Assembly (NCBI GenBank): GCA_039798685.1
Contig: JBDKFM010000028.1
Location: 1 to 17,970 of the forward strand
Length of the DNA stretch: 17,970 nt
Origin: JACPGQ01 sp039798685
GTDB lineage: Bacteria; Patescibacteriota; Microgenomatia; Levybacterales; UBA12049
Reading direction: 5' to 3'
The translations under genes were made by a program, and so were the position numbers. The stretch's first letter is position 1. Every line of letters begins with the position of its first letter. The notes beneath the pieces are model-generated. The model did not search any database. It was not told the origin of the DNA and saw nothing but the letters and a program-made list of their open reading frames with translations. Positions 12,423 to 17,970 of the stretch are shown piece after piece.

Positions 12423-13649
12423 TCAGGCGTTGTAAAGTGTATACGTGTATTCCGCAATTGCTAAGCTCGCGCTCCAGGCGGGAGAGTCCATCCCAACGAG
12501 GTTTATACAGTGTGGAAATTTGCTATCCCTTTCTATTACGAAATCAGTTTTTCCTTTGAGTACTGCCATAATTCCTGAGTAACGTGGCGTGAGATCCGTG
12601 GCGTTGAGGTGGGGAAAGAAGGGTTTTACTTTCTCAACAAAATCTTCATTGGGATGAAAATTCGTTTCATAATCTTCTTTGCCAAGCCCCATTGTTTTGA
12701 GAGGACCGACTCCCGTGATCTTGGTGATACTCCACCCCTCTTTGTCTTTCGCAAATACAGGAGAGACGTGGCTTCCGAGCGTCTTGGTGATTTTTCCGGC
12801 TTTGAGTAGTTCGATCAATTTTTCAGGGGTTTCATGGACGATCTCTTTTGTGACATTGTCATAACAGAAAGGAGCGGGGTAGAGGTGCATACCCTGTGTT
12901 GTGACATCTGGCCTGAGATTGTAGGGAAAAGTTGCGAGATCACCCCGTGTGCCTTCTATCTCATACGGTGATTCCGGGTCGACCATTTTTGCAATCTCGT
13001 CAGCGTAGAGTCCTGCTGCATTGATCAGCGTCTCGCATACAATTTCTTTTGTTCCGTCTGAAGTTGCGACAGATACAGAAAATCCATCTGATGTTTCTGT
13101 GATTGCCTTCACAGTTGACCCTGTCTGAAATCCGACACCGTACTCACTCGCTATCGTGTAGAGTTTGCCGACGAATGCATCAAGTGCGATCGAACCACAG
13201 CTTGGTACATAAATTGCAATTGAGACCTGTTCTGAGAGAAGCGGTTCCATTTTCCTCGCCTCGTCTCCTGTCAAAAGGCGGAGCCCAGGGACGCCGTTTT
13301 CATTGCCGACAGTATAGAAAAAGTTCAGGTACGATGCTTCTTCAGGGTTTGTGCCGACTATCAGTTTGCCTGTTTGTTTGCAGGGGACTGAGAAATGACG
13401 GGCAAAGTCATACATCATGTCATTTCCCTTGACGCAGAGTGTTGCTTTGAGCGGTTCGACACTTTTGGGATAGTATATTCCGCTATGGATGATGCCGCCG
13501 TTTCGTGAGGATTGGTTGAGGCCGGGAATCGTGTCATTTTGTTCCAAAACCAGGATATCTGCTTTGGGGAGTTTGCGCCCGAACTCATAGGCGAGTGCGC
13601 AGCCGACGACACCTGCTCCAATTATGACAACTGTGTATTTTTTGTCCAC
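12423..13649 (-). CDS. lhgO: FAD-dependent oxidoreductase, L-2-hydroxyglutarate oxidase/dehydrogenase-like
   Basis: 408 residues of the DAO/LhgO type, which oxidise L-2-hydroxyglutarate to 2-oxoglutarate with FAD. Visible are the dinucleotide-binding VVIIGAGVVGCALAYEFGRK, the family run SSRNGGIIHSGIYYPKSVEP, LCVKGNDMMYDF, PCKQTGKLIVG, INAAGLYADEIAKM, and the C-terminal VGMDSPAWSASLAIAEYTYT. Length is normal. Start: an ATG at 13664 opens the frame, but TATACT lies inside its next codons and ends exactly 6 nt before the in-frame GTG at 13649, giving MDKKYTVVIIGAG; by analogy with the other genes here GTG 13649 is preferred. No other hydroxyglutarate or succinate genes are near, so the substrate could be another 2-hydroxy acid. 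It converges with the Gmad2 gene. Confidence 0.82.
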   Translation of the reverse strand: MDKKYTVVIIGAGVVGCALAYEFGRKLPKADILVLEQNDTIPGLNQSSRNGGIIHSGIYYPKSVEPLKATLCVKGNDMMYDFARHFSVPCKQTGKLIVGTNPEEASYLNFFYTVGNENGVPGLRLLTGDEARKMEPLLSEQVSIAIYVPSCGSIALDAFVGKLYTIASEYGVGFQTGSTVKAITETSDGFSVSVATSDGTKEIVCETLINAAGLYADEIAKMVDPESPYEIEGTRGDLATFPYNLRPDVTTQGMHLYPAPFCYDNVTKEIVHETPEKLIELLKAGKITKTLGSHVSPVFAKDKEGWSITKITGVGPLKTMGLGKEDYETNFHPNEDFVEKVKPFFPHLNATDLTPRYSGIMAVLKGKTDFVIERDSKFPHCINLVGMDSPAWSASLAIAEYTYTLYNA

Positions 13650-13655
13650 AGAAAC

Positions 13656-13661
13656 AGTATA
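13656..13661 (-). promoter_or_regulatory. -10 box TATACT, 6 nt before GTG 13649
   Basis: TATACT directly preceded by TG on the minus strand; spacer GTTTCT. It overlaps the first codons of the longer reading frame and so decides between starts. Confidence 0.55.
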
Positions 13662-13694
13662 CATGGAATAAATATTGGTAAAAAGAGCAACGTG

Positions 13695-14216
13695 TTACTC
13701 AACTACCGGGCGAACGTGGGGAATATGCTGGAGCAAGCGGTCCTGGATAAGGGGCGTCGCGAGTGTGTTCTCTTCAAAGTAGCCAAGATGTCTTCCGAGT
13801 GTTTTAAGCGCTTCACTGCGTCCGGCGAGAATAAATCCTTCATAAAGGTGGTGTGGTTCTACCCGTGTCTGTATGCGGTGAGCGATTCGTTTCGCTTTGC
13901 TGATTGTGAGTATAACAGTAGGTGTTAGGCCATCGTCGTCAGTTGGAGGGACGTTATCATCTCCTCTAGCGAGATACGTCTCAAGCTCTGAGGCGAGAGT
14001 CACGGGATCGATGCTACTTCTTCGTAGAATCGCTGCGACAGAACTGTCTCTTAGGAGAGCGATCATGAGATGCTCAGTGCCCAGATGTTTTGTTCCTATT
14101 TTTCCCGTATCCGGGAGACCAGCGATGCGTCTCGCATCATGAAAAATCGCACGAGATGCCTCGCTGAGTGGCACATCGGGAACTGGTGAAAGATCAAGCG
14201 GACGGAGTGTTTCCAT
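13695..14216 (-). CDS. stand-alone Clp N-terminal domain protein
   Basis: 173 residues resembling the double-repeat N-terminal domain of ClpA/ClpC, without any AAA+ ATPase. First repeat: SEASRAIFHDARRIAGLPDT, then IGTKHLGTEHLMIALLRDSS, matching the ARR..A.......I.TEHLLLALL pattern. Second repeat: LTPTVILTISKAKRIAHRIQ, then VEPHHLYEGFILAGRSEALK, more divergent. In full-length Clp ATPases this domain binds adaptors and substrates; stand-alone versions (plant ClpT proteins are an example) can modulate the protease. Here it may serve as an adaptor or decoy, which is inference. Start ATG 14216 follows an extended -10 (TGCTACAAT) by 6 nt. Neighbours give no hint of a Clp protease operon. Confidence 0.8.
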   Translation of the reverse strand: METLRPLDLSPVPDVPLSEASRAIFHDARRIAGLPDTGKIGTKHLGTEHLMIALLRDSSVAAILRRSSIDPVTLASELETYLARGDDNVPPTDDDGLTPTVILTISKAKRIAHRIQTRVEPHHLYEGFILAGRSEALKTLGRHLGYFEENTLATPLIQDRLLQHIPHVRPVVE

Positions 14217-14222
14217 GTGGGG

Positions 14223-14231
14223 ATTGTAGCA
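14223..14231 (-). promoter_or_regulatory. extended -10 (TGC-TACAAT), 6 nt before ATG 14216
   Basis: TACAAT at 14223-14228 on the minus strand with TGC upstream of it; spacer CCCCAC. Confidence 0.65.
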
Positions 14232-14270
14232 TACTATCAGCCTAATCTCAACTTTCGTTCGTTACAATTT

Positions 14271-14304
14271 CCATCAACAATCAACCATTAACCATTCTTC
14301 ATTC
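14271..14304. repeat. imperfect heptad tandem repeat (CCATCAA-like)
   Basis: Consecutive units CCATCAA, CAATCAA, CCATTAA, then CCATTCTT and CATTC lie in the gap between the Clp N-domain gene and the stop of the next gene (14312). Low-complexity; no hairpin or known element. Confidence 0.4.
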
Positions 14305-14311
14305 TACGCGT

Positions 14312-14953
14312 TTACTGCGGCATCTGAGCCTGGCAGTATATCTGATACCAGCTGGGGATAAAAGCTCCATCTTTGTAGATAAAGCGTGTCCGTTTGAACG
14401 TACCGGTCAGCCAATCGAGAGTTTCATTCAGCATAAAACCGTCATGACTCTCAACTTCTTGCGGATCAACATTGTATCCCTGGTATGAGAAAATCAGCGT
14501 GCCGTCCTGTACGATCCGTACGAGATGCGGTGTGTGATTCATCGCGAGATCTGCAGTGAGGATTTGCTCATTTGCGCCGTCTTTTGTGACGTCAAATGAG
14601 TTCGCAGTCCAGGGGTATGTGTCAGGCGGAAAAAAAGATTCTCCCTGTGGTGGTGTATTCGGATCAAACGGTTCACTCATCACAACAGGATTTTTTGTGA
14701 CTGGAAATACGGGGGCTGGTGCAATGACCAAATTATCCACGAGATCAGTTGTCTGATATTTATTCTGTTCAGCCGAAGGGATCGTATACGGGCAGGCGAG
14801 GCTGACAGTTTTTTTGGAAATTTTTTCCTCAAGTTGCGGAGTGTAGTTGAGATACTCCTTAAATGCGACGAGGAGTAGTATGACGAGTATGAGAAAGACG
14901 AGATAGCGTGCAATCGGGAATTTTTTCGTTTGCGTTCGTGTCCGTTTCTTCAT
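14312..14953 (-). CDS. membrane-anchored extracytoplasmic protein with FG-GAP/Ca-loop-like motif
   Basis: 213 residues. A very basic N-terminus (MKKRTRTQTKKFP) precedes one span, YLVFLILVILLLVAF (about 18-33); the rest should be outside the membrane. The domain contains NSFDVTKDGANEQILTADLA, where D-x-T-x-D-G-x-x-E resembles the calcium-binding loop of FG-GAP/VCBS repeats, followed by NHTPHLVRIVQDGTLIFSYQ. Two cysteines (near residues 54 and 208) bracket the domain and could form a disulfide. I do not know a family or function. Start ATG 14953 is supported by an extended -10 (TGATAGTCT) 6 nt upstream. Divergent from tspO across 63 nt. Confidence 0.65.
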   Translation of the reverse strand: MKKRTRTQTKKFPIARYLVFLILVILLLVAFKEYLNYTPQLEEKISKKTVSLACPYTIPSAEQNKYQTTDLVDNLVIAPAPVFPVTKNPVVMSEPFDPNTPPQGESFFPPDTYPWTANSFDVTKDGANEQILTADLAMNHTPHLVRIVQDGTLIFSYQGYNVDPQEVESHDGFMLNETLDWLTGTFKRTRFIYKDGAFIPSWYQIYCQAQMPQ

Positions 14954-14959
14954 AAATTA

Positions 14960-14968
14960 AGACTATCA
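14960..14968 (-). promoter_or_regulatory. extended -10 (TGA-TAGTCT), 6 nt before ATG 14953
   Basis: TAGTCT at 14960-14965 on the minus strand preceded by TGA; spacer TAATTT. Confidence 0.5.
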
Positions 14969-15001
14969 GGTAATTAGGATGATGTAAATTGGTGTGTAAT
15001 C

Positions 15002-15010
15002 TGCGATACT
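15002..15010 (+). promoter_or_regulatory. extended -10 (TGC-GATACT) of tspO
   Basis: GATACT at 15005-15010 preceded by TGC, ending 6 nt before ATG 15017. Confidence 0.6.
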
Positions 15011-15016
15011 TATTGC

Positions 15017-15499
15017 ATGATGCAGATTCAATATAGGAAATTACTCATCAGTCTTCTTCTGCCGTTTCTTGCGGGAGCAGTCGGATCCTCTTTTACATTT
15101 GACTCACTCTCTAATTGGTATCCGACCCTCATAAAGCCTTCATTTCAGCCGCCAAATTACTTATTTGGTCCTGTCTGGACGACTCTGTATTTCCTCATGG
15201 GGGTTGCATTCTATGATGTGTGGGTAAAGCACACCGGGAGATCTTCGAATTGGCTAGGTGCCGTAACATTTTTTCTCATCCAGATTATTCTCAATACTCT
15301 CTGGTCGATTGTGTTTTTCGGTCTGCATCAAATAGGCGTCGCGCTTCTTGTGATTCTTGTGCTGTGGTTCATGATTCTGCTGTGTATTATCGCGTTTTCC
15401 CGAGTCTCAAAAATTGCTGCAATACTCCTCGTCCCGTACATTTTATGGGTGAGTTTTGCGTCTGTTTTAAATGCTGCGATTTATTTTCTGAATCGTTAA
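15017..15499 (+). CDS. tspO: TspO/MBR family membrane protein
   Basis: 160 residues, five predicted spans, the usual size for TspO. The family signature is clear: SNWYPTLIKPSFQPPNYLFG, then PVWTTLYFLMGVAFYDVW; also NTLWSIVFFGLHQ in the third to fourth helix region and a C-terminal span ending with VLNAAIYFLNR. TspO proteins bind porphyrins and sterol-like ligands and respond to light or oxidative stress in other bacteria; the ligand here is unknown. Start ATG 15017 lies 6 nt after a -10 box; ATG 15020 is an equal alternative. It is monocistronic by appearance: the transporter operon 61 nt downstream has its own TATAAT. Confidence 0.93.
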   Translation: MMQIQYRKLLISLLLPFLAGAVGSSFTFDSLSNWYPTLIKPSFQPPNYLFGPVWTTLYFLMGVAFYDVWVKHTGRSSNWLGAVTFFLIQIILNTLWSIVFFGLHQIGVALLVILVLWFMILLCIIAFSRVSKIAAILLVPYILWVSFASVLNAAIYFLNR

Positions 15500-15548
15500 A
15501 TTACCTCTTTTCGTGATCTCTGTCATGTACAAGTAGGGTGTATTTTCT

Positions 15549-15554
15549 TATAAT
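15549..15554 (+). promoter_or_regulatory. -10 box TATAAT of the transporter operon
   Basis: Perfect TATAAT ending 6 nt before ATG 15561, with a weak -35 TGTACA at 15526-15531 (17-nt spacer). Confidence 0.7.
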
Positions 15555-15560
15555 AGTTTT

Positions 15561-16631
15561 ATGTCAATTTTTTCAAAAATTCTCCATATACTACCTCGTC
15601 CTTTGAGAAGAATCCGAACTCTCGTGCTGCTTGTGATACTGCTTGTGGTCTGGTGGTTTCTCAATAGAGGTGCTGCAGATATGAAACAAATAACCACAGT
15701 CAAAGTGACGAGGGGGACTATCACGTCTGAGGTTGCAGCATCAGGTAGCATCACATCGCCTTTTTCATCAACGCTCTATTTTGCAGTTCCCGGAAAAGTT
15801 GTCTATCTTCCTTTTAAAGAAGGTGAAAAAGTAAAAAAGGGACAGGTAGTTGCCACACTTGATAATGAGAAATATCAGATAGCGGTACGTGAAGCGCAGT
15901 GGTCGTTTGAGGCTGCGAAGGCAGAATTTGACAGATATTATGATACCGCTCGGGGAAGATCAAGCGAGACATTTGACCAGCGAGTCGAGCGTACAGCGAT
16001 CGACCAACAGAACAACAATGCCTATGAAGCACTTCTGCTTGCAAAGAGAAATCTGCGTGACACGGTGATTACTGCGCCGTTTGATGGAACCCTGACGAAA
16101 TTGGATGTCCATGTTGGTGAGCAAGTGCAGGCGGCGACACAGATAGGAGAGATTGTCGATATTTCATCGCTTGATTTTTCAGCGGATATCGACGAGACGG
16201 ATATCGGCAAAATCAAGATGGGGCAAAAGGTGACACTCTTGCTTGATGCGTATCCTGATGAGAAGCTACCGACAACAATTAAAAAAATCAGTGAAATCAG
16301 TACCTCAACATCGACCGGTGCAACCGCATATGAGGTCTCATTTGAGATACCCCGGGATGGGAAACTCAGACACGGCATGAATGGCGAAGTGACGATTTTG
16401 ACTGATGAAGAAAAAAATGTACTGATTGTCCCTCTTGAAGCGATTGTTGATGATAAGTATGTATGGGTCGATACTGGCAACGGGTACGAGAAGAAGCAGG
16501 TTTCACTTGGTGTCGTCTCAGATATCGATGCTGAAGTGCTGTCTGGTTTATCTGAAAATCAATCAGTCGTGACAACTGGTTTTGATGAGCTCACCAAAAA
16601 ATCATTGTTGCAGAGAGTATTTTCTCGTTAA
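15561..16631 (+). CDS. MacA/YknX-like adaptor (membrane fusion protein) of an ABC exporter
   Basis: 356 residues. One N-terminal span (about 20-36, TLVLLVILLVVWWFLN) anchors an extracytoplasmic protein. Then come the lipoyl-like half GSITSPFSSTLYFAVPGKVV with FKEGEKVKKGQVVATLDNE, a short coiled-coil hairpin (YQIAVREAQWSFEAAKAEFD to NAYEALLLAKRNLRD), the second lipoyl half TVITAPFDGTLTKLDVHVGE, and the beta-barrel and membrane-proximal parts ending VVTTGFDELTKKSLL. The hairpin is short, as in adaptors of cells without an outer-membrane TolC partner. The ATPase gene begins on the base after its stop codon and the permease follows, so all three form one exporter resembling MacAB or Bacillus YknXYZ. 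Substrate unknown. Confidence 0.88.
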   Translation: MSIFSKILHILPRPLRRIRTLVLLVILLVVWWFLNRGAADMKQITTVKVTRGTITSEVAASGSITSPFSSTLYFAVPGKVVYLPFKEGEKVKKGQVVATLDNEKYQIAVREAQWSFEAAKAEFDRYYDTARGRSSETFDQRVERTAIDQQNNNAYEALLLAKRNLRDTVITAPFDGTLTKLDVHVGEQVQAATQIGEIVDISSLDFSADIDETDIGKIKMGQKVTLLLDAYPDEKLPTTIKKISEISTSTSTGATAYEVSFEIPRDGKLRHGMNGEVTILTDEEKNVLIVPLEAIVDDKYVWVDTGNGYEKKQVSLGVVSDIDAEVLSGLSENQSVVTTGFDELTKKSLLQRVFSR

Positions 16632-17363
16632 ATGAAAAATGCCGTTATCAATCTTGACCATGTTTCAAAAGTATACGGAACGGAGGAGAATCAGACATTC
16701 GCACTCAACGATGTCTCACTCGTCATAGAAGAAGGTGAGTTTGTCGCAATCATCGGACCCTCAGGATCTGGCAAATCGACATTGATGAATATCATCGGGT
16801 GTCTTGATAAGCCGACACATGGAAAATACTTTCTCAACGGGAGACTTGTTTCGGGACTCTCTGAGAACGAGCTAGCGTCAGTACGTAATAAAGAAATCGG
16901 ATTTGTCTTTCAGTCATTTAATCTTCTCCCCAGAACCTCAGCGCTCGATAATGTCATACTTCCCATGATTTATTGTGGCGTCGGGAAAAAAGAGCGCGAA
17001 GAGCGTGCGACGAAGATGCTGACATCTCTTGGTCTTGGAGATCGACTTGCAGCATCTCCTGCAAAATTATCAGGAGGACAACAACAGCGGGTTGCTATCT
17101 CTCGTGCACTTGTCAACGATCCTGTACTGGTACTTGCTGATGAACCGACGGGAAATCTTGACTCAAAATCATCTGATGATATTCTGCAGATTTTTCTAAA
17201 GATGCATGGTGAGGGGAGAACGATCGTGATGATTACTCATGAGATGGATGTTGCATCAATGGCAGGGAGAATCATTCGGGTGCATGACGGTAAGATCGTC
17301 AGCGATGTAAAAAATGGTAAGAAACTGAGACATGTTACCAAGACGAAGGGGGTTACCGAATGA
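16632..17363 (+). CDS. ABC transporter ATP-binding protein, MacB/LolD type
   Basis: 243 residues with all ATPase motifs: Walker A GPSGSGKST (42-50), Q-loop VFQSFNLLPRTSALDN, signature LSGGQQQRVAISRAL, Walker B VLVLADEPTGNLD and the switch histidine in MITHE. The type is that of the MacB/LolD/FtsE-like clade, which powers exporters whose permease has a large extracytoplasmic domain. Its ATG directly follows the TAA of the adaptor gene and its TGA overlaps the permease start as ATGA, so translation is probably coupled along the operon. No separate promoter is needed. Confidence 0.96.
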   Translation: MKNAVINLDHVSKVYGTEENQTFALNDVSLVIEEGEFVAIIGPSGSGKSTLMNIIGCLDKPTHGKYFLNGRLVSGLSENELASVRNKEIGFVFQSFNLLPRTSALDNVILPMIYCGVGKKEREERATKMLTSLGLGDRLAASPAKLSGGQQQRVAISRALVNDPVLVLADEPTGNLDSKSSDDILQIFLKMHGEGRTIVMITHEMDVASMAGRIIRVHDGKIVSDVKNGKKLRHVTKTKGVTE

Positions 17364-17970
17364 ATATTTTTGAGAGTTTTCGGCTTTCACTTATTGCAAT
17401 CCGTGCCAACAAACTCCGTTCGGGACTGACGGCACTTGGCATCATAATAGGTGTCGCAGCAATCATCATGCTTGTGTCAATCGGTTCGGGTTTGTCGCAG
17501 TATGTCTCTGCACAGTTTGAAAGTGTCGGTACAAATACTCTGTTTGTTGCTCCGGGGAAACTTGAGTTCTCTGGTGGAGGACCACCCCGTAGTGTCAATA
17601 AGCTGACTTTTACGATCGTGAAGTCGCTGCAGAATGCGGTTGGCGGACCCATCACCGAGGTTTCACCCTACATCGAGATAGCGGTCACTGCGTCCTACCG
17701 CAATAAGTCACTCGTCACGACACTCGCCGGAGCTGAGGGAAACTATTTTTCACTTTTTAGTTTCAAGATTGATAAAGGGAGGGTTTTTACGCGTCTTGAT
17801 GACAAGAGAGGAAGAAAAGTCGCCGTGATAGGGAGTACCGTTGCAAAGAAATTGTACCCCGGGCAGACTCCGATCGGTAAAAAAATTTATCTCTCAAAAA
17901 AATCATTTACAGTGATCGGTGTACTCGAATCACAGGGGAGTGTGGCAGGTTCAGATATTGATAATCAGGT
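17360..17970 (+). CDS. MacB-like ABC transporter permease, N-terminal 203 residues, truncated by window edge
   Basis: Starts at ATG 17360, overlapping the ATPase stop by 4 nt. After a short amphipathic N-terminus comes the first span with the family run ANKLRSGLTALGIIIGVAAI and IMLVSIGSGLS, typical of MacB/FtsX permeases. It is followed by the periplasmic-type core domain: VGTNTLFVAPG, IEIAVTASYRNKSLVTTLAG, GRVFTRLDDKRGRKVAVIGS and GKKIYLSKKSFTVIGVLESQ. The three C-terminal spans must lie beyond the window. With the adaptor and ATPase it forms a tripartite-like exporter, probably for a peptide, lipid or small toxic compound; the sequence does not say which. Confidence 0.93.
   Translation, partial: MNIFESFRLSLIAIRANKLRSGLTALGIIIGVAAIIMLVSIGSGLSQYVSAQFESVGTNTLFVAPGKLEFSGGGPPRSVNKLTFTIVKSLQNAVGGPITEVSPYIEIAVTASYRNKSLVTTLAGAEGNYFSLFSFKIDKGRVFTRLDDKRGRKVAVIGSTVAKKLYPGQTPIGKKIYLSKKSFTVIGVLESQGSVAGSDIDNQ

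Noticed and set aside
13512..13928. 138-residue plus-strand open frame
   Set aside because: It lies across the start of the LhgO-like gene and much of the Clp N-domain gene on the opposite strand; both of those have strong family motifs.
1..17970. tRNA, rRNA, insertion sequence, phage or toxin-antitoxin genes
   Set aside because: No transposase or integrase motifs, no terminal inverted repeats with target duplications, and no recognisable tRNA cloverleaf or rRNA segment were seen.

Overview
The window looks like a chromosomal segment of an uncultivated, reduced-genome bacterium, most likely from the Patescibacteria/CPR (a Microgenomates-type genome would fit). This is inferred from the gene set: a DUF3467-type protein, many short single-membrane-span proteins of unknown function, a MacAB/YknXYZ-like transporter, a stripped-down two-component system and a minimal glycogen module. 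No rRNA, tRNA or ribosomal protein is present to prove the lineage. Reading frames are consistent with the standard bacterial code (TGA as stop). No mobile element or CRISPR array was seen.

Layout. 1-1788 (minus): a PQQ-type sugar dehydrogenase followed 2 nt later by a malic enzyme cut by the window edge. 1894-3934 (plus): a DUF3467-like protein, a putative Tat lipoprotein and an unknown protein with methyltransferase-like motifs. 3960-7254 (plus): glycogen synthase (GT5) and a short alpha-glucan phosphorylase (GT35). 7315-9003: a signalling island with a stand-alone receiver, a histidine-kinase-like protein whose ATPase half has decayed, and a convergent OmpR-family regulator preceded by three 11-bp-spaced direct repeats. 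9188-11242 (minus): a kinase-fold-like unknown, a flavin/NAD reductase and a two-span membrane protein. 11243-11519: a divergent intergenic region packed with CCACAA/TTGTGG half-sites and a 10-bp-stem hairpin. 11520-12418 (plus): two small membrane-anchored proteins, one with a Gmad2-type domain. 12423-14953 (minus): an LhgO-like FAD oxidoreductase, a stand-alone Clp N-domain protein and an anchored extracytoplasmic protein. 15017-17970 (plus): TspO, then an adaptor/ATPase/permease operon running off the window.

The strongest pattern is in the upstream sequences, not in one gene. Fifteen genes have a recognisable -10 hexamer (TATAAT, TACAAT, TATACT, TAGTCT and similar), often preceded by TGn, ending exactly 6 or 7 nt before the start codon. 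This places the predicted transcription start on or next to the first base of the start codon, so most mRNAs here should be leaderless. It also corrects several starts (1788, 2855, 3960, 9003, 13649). The DUF3467-like gene is the clear exception, with a canonical GGAGGTGA Shine-Dalgarno.

How the genes may work together: glycogen synthase and phosphorylase would store and release glucose; malic enzyme and the two dehydrogenase/oxidase-type flavo- or quinoproteins handle carbon and redox; the receiver, kinase-like protein and OmpR regulator probably form one phosphorelay with autoregulation. These links are inferred from position only.
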